Positions 62,616-64,000 of a stretch of 64,000 nt of DNA are shown piece after piece. The stretch is taken from assembly GCA_034509425.1 (NCBI GenBank), contig JAVTVJ010000296.1:1798001-1862000 (forward strand), read 5' to 3'. Under the pieces are notes generated by a model. That model saw only the letters and a list, made by a program, of their open reading frames with translations, did no database searches and was not told where the DNA came from. The translations under genes and the position numbers were made by a program. Within the stretch, counting starts at the first letter, position 1, and the number at the start of each line of letters is the position of its first letter. The DNA is from Eopsaltria australis (lineage: Eukaryota > Chordata > Aves > Passeriformes > Petroicidae).

Positions 62616-64000
62616 AGCAATCATGGAAAAACATCTTGCCACCTGTGAGAGGCATTTGGATTAGGGTGGGATGAAGGACCCCATGGAACTGGTTATATTT
62701 CTCCATTAATTGCAGCAGGAATGCAAAGGTTCAGTTTAGACTTAACAAGGATGTTTGGAACAGCTAAAGAAAGGTGTGATAATTCTTCTCATCCCTTCTG
62801 ACAAGTTCTCCTTGGAACTGACTTGCACAAGGCTTGTAGGGAGATAAATCTTTTCAGGCACGAGGTGATGAGCCCAACTTGTGATCAAGTCAGTAAAAAG
62901 CTGGATTCTCTGGCTCAGTGCTGGAAAAAGCACAAAAACAGCAGCCAGCGTCTTGGAAAGATAAGAAGCAGATCCAGAAGGGAGCAGAGGAAAGTGGAGG
63001 GGTTCAGAGTGGAGATGGCACAGGAGGGACAGCCCAGCCCTTGGTACACAACTGGCATCGATTGTTGCTGACACTGAAGAGGAATTACAAGTGCTTGAAA
63101 GCCACGAGTGTTCCCTCAGCTTCCATAATAATTCTGTGTATTACAGATTCCTCTGGGTTTGGTTTGATGTCCTTGTAATCTCTGAAGCAGCATTTTGAGG
63201 CTGCTTTTCAAAGTGGTTGCTTGTATTTGTGTTTGGTTTTGGTTTTTTTTCTTAGCACAGACACGATATGCCTTTGTCTGCACCACATCATTTTGGTCTG
63301 GTTTCCCTCCTGTATCTCACTGAGAGATGCTGTCCCAGAGGTTTTGGTCTCTCAGGTTCTCTTGAGGAGACTGATTTTTGCTCCAAGAAAGCAAAGCCTG
63401 TATTAGTGTTTCATTGCCAGGCATCCCATGGCAAGGCAAGCAAAGCAGGAGGAGGGATGGTAAGCAAGTTTCTTATCCCTGTGGTCAATGATTATCAGTG
63501 ATTTGTTTTGTGAGGTCCACTCAACACTAGGCTTGATCTGGGGATGTCTTGAGCTCTCCAAGCCACCCCTGAAGACACTGAGAGCTGTGCCTTGACCACA
63601 GAAAGTGCTAAACCACAGCACTTTAATATCTGGAAAATTGGCACCTTTGTCTCTGTACCGACTTCCCTGTGTGTAAAATGAGGGCTTTTCACGTTAGTGG
63701 CACGTTGTGAAGTCCAAAAAGTGATTTTGTTTGCAAAGCTCTCAGTTTCTCCTGTGATGAGCACCCCAGAAAAGTCCCACAGGGAATAATTCATGTTCAG
63801 TTTCAGTGCAGAAGTTTGGTGCTGTGTGGGAAACAGGGGCTCAGCTCTCACACAGAGCATGGAAAAACAATGACTTGGTGTCTTGTCCCCACTCTGTCAG
63901 CAGCTCCAGGAGTGAGAGACCTGCAGGAAAAACAGTGTACAGTGATTTCATGGAATGTGGGCTTGGATTTAGGAGGATAAGTAAAAGCCAGCTTTGAGGT

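Larger units (their letters stand above)
47361..64000. other. Downstream intergenic region without a supported gene
   Basis: About 16.6 kb. Contains CR1 fragments at 47608, 52531, 57284, 61165 and 62250, and otherwise unique sequence with AT-rich intervals near 53100-53640, 57855-58110 and 60130-60960. By human gene order SLC35F4 is expected further downstream on the same strand, but I see no exon of it. The longest open frame, 55295-56179 on the minus strand, is discussed separately and not accepted. Confidence 0.7.

Noticed and set aside
1..64000. CRISPR array, integron, prophage, operon or other prokaryote-type system
   Set aside because: Nothing of the kind is present; the sequence is vertebrate nuclear DNA with one spliced gene.
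1..64000. Endogenous retrovirus or LTR pair
   Set aside because: No gag, pol or env-like frame and no paired long terminal repeats were seen. All recognisable transposon sequence is CR1.
1..64000. tRNA, rRNA or microRNA genes
   Set aside because: No cloverleaf with internal A and B boxes and no convincing miRNA hairpin were found by eye. A covariance search would be decisive.

Overview
The window reads as nuclear DNA of a bird, most likely a neoavian and possibly a passerine. About thirty fragments of CR1-type LINE retrotransposons lie on both strands, no mammalian SINE is visible, introns are of moderate length, and there are no bacterial-style operons. The one protein-coding gene I can support is ARMH4 (armadillo-like helical domain containing 4; also called C14orf37 or UT2), on the plus strand. 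Nearly all other open reading frames are chance ORFs in introns, CR1 remnants or intergenic DNA.

Layout. 1-3747 is upstream sequence, probably ARMH4 intron 1, with the non-coding first exon outside the window. 3748-46673 holds the whole ARMH4 coding sequence in seven coding exons: 3805-5098, 6019-6231, 7440-7658, 18288-18542, 42592-42623, 46281-46415 and 46605-46673. All junctions are GT-AG and every phase matches. They join to a 738-residue type I membrane protein: signal peptide, long Ser/Thr/Pro/Glu-rich ectodomain, acidic run, one membrane span, and a short basic then acidic cytoplasmic tail. The 3' UTR probably ends near a canonical AATAAA at 47338. 47361-64000 is intergenic or beyond the main transcript and contains CR1 fragments and AT-rich unique stretches, with no exon I recognise. 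In human the neighbours of ARMH4 are ACTR10 (5' side) and SLC35F4 (3' side); neither is visible here.

Repeats. CR1 fragments concentrate in introns 4 and 5. Two CR1 copies about 29 kb apart share an extra segment of about 85 bp beyond their 3' end. Simple repeats include a minisatellite of about 42 bp, a 29-bp tandem duplication, an AT-rich microsatellite and a T/G-rich tract.

I found no novel multi-gene system. The most checkable observations are possible early-polyadenylated, membrane-free ARMH4 isoforms, a 32-nt microexon next to the membrane span, the shared CR1 3' flank, an overlapping double palindrome with homeodomain-type cores, and several AT-rich intervals that could be conserved non-coding elements. 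I had no alignment tools, so repeat boundaries are approximate and the conservation statements are inferences.
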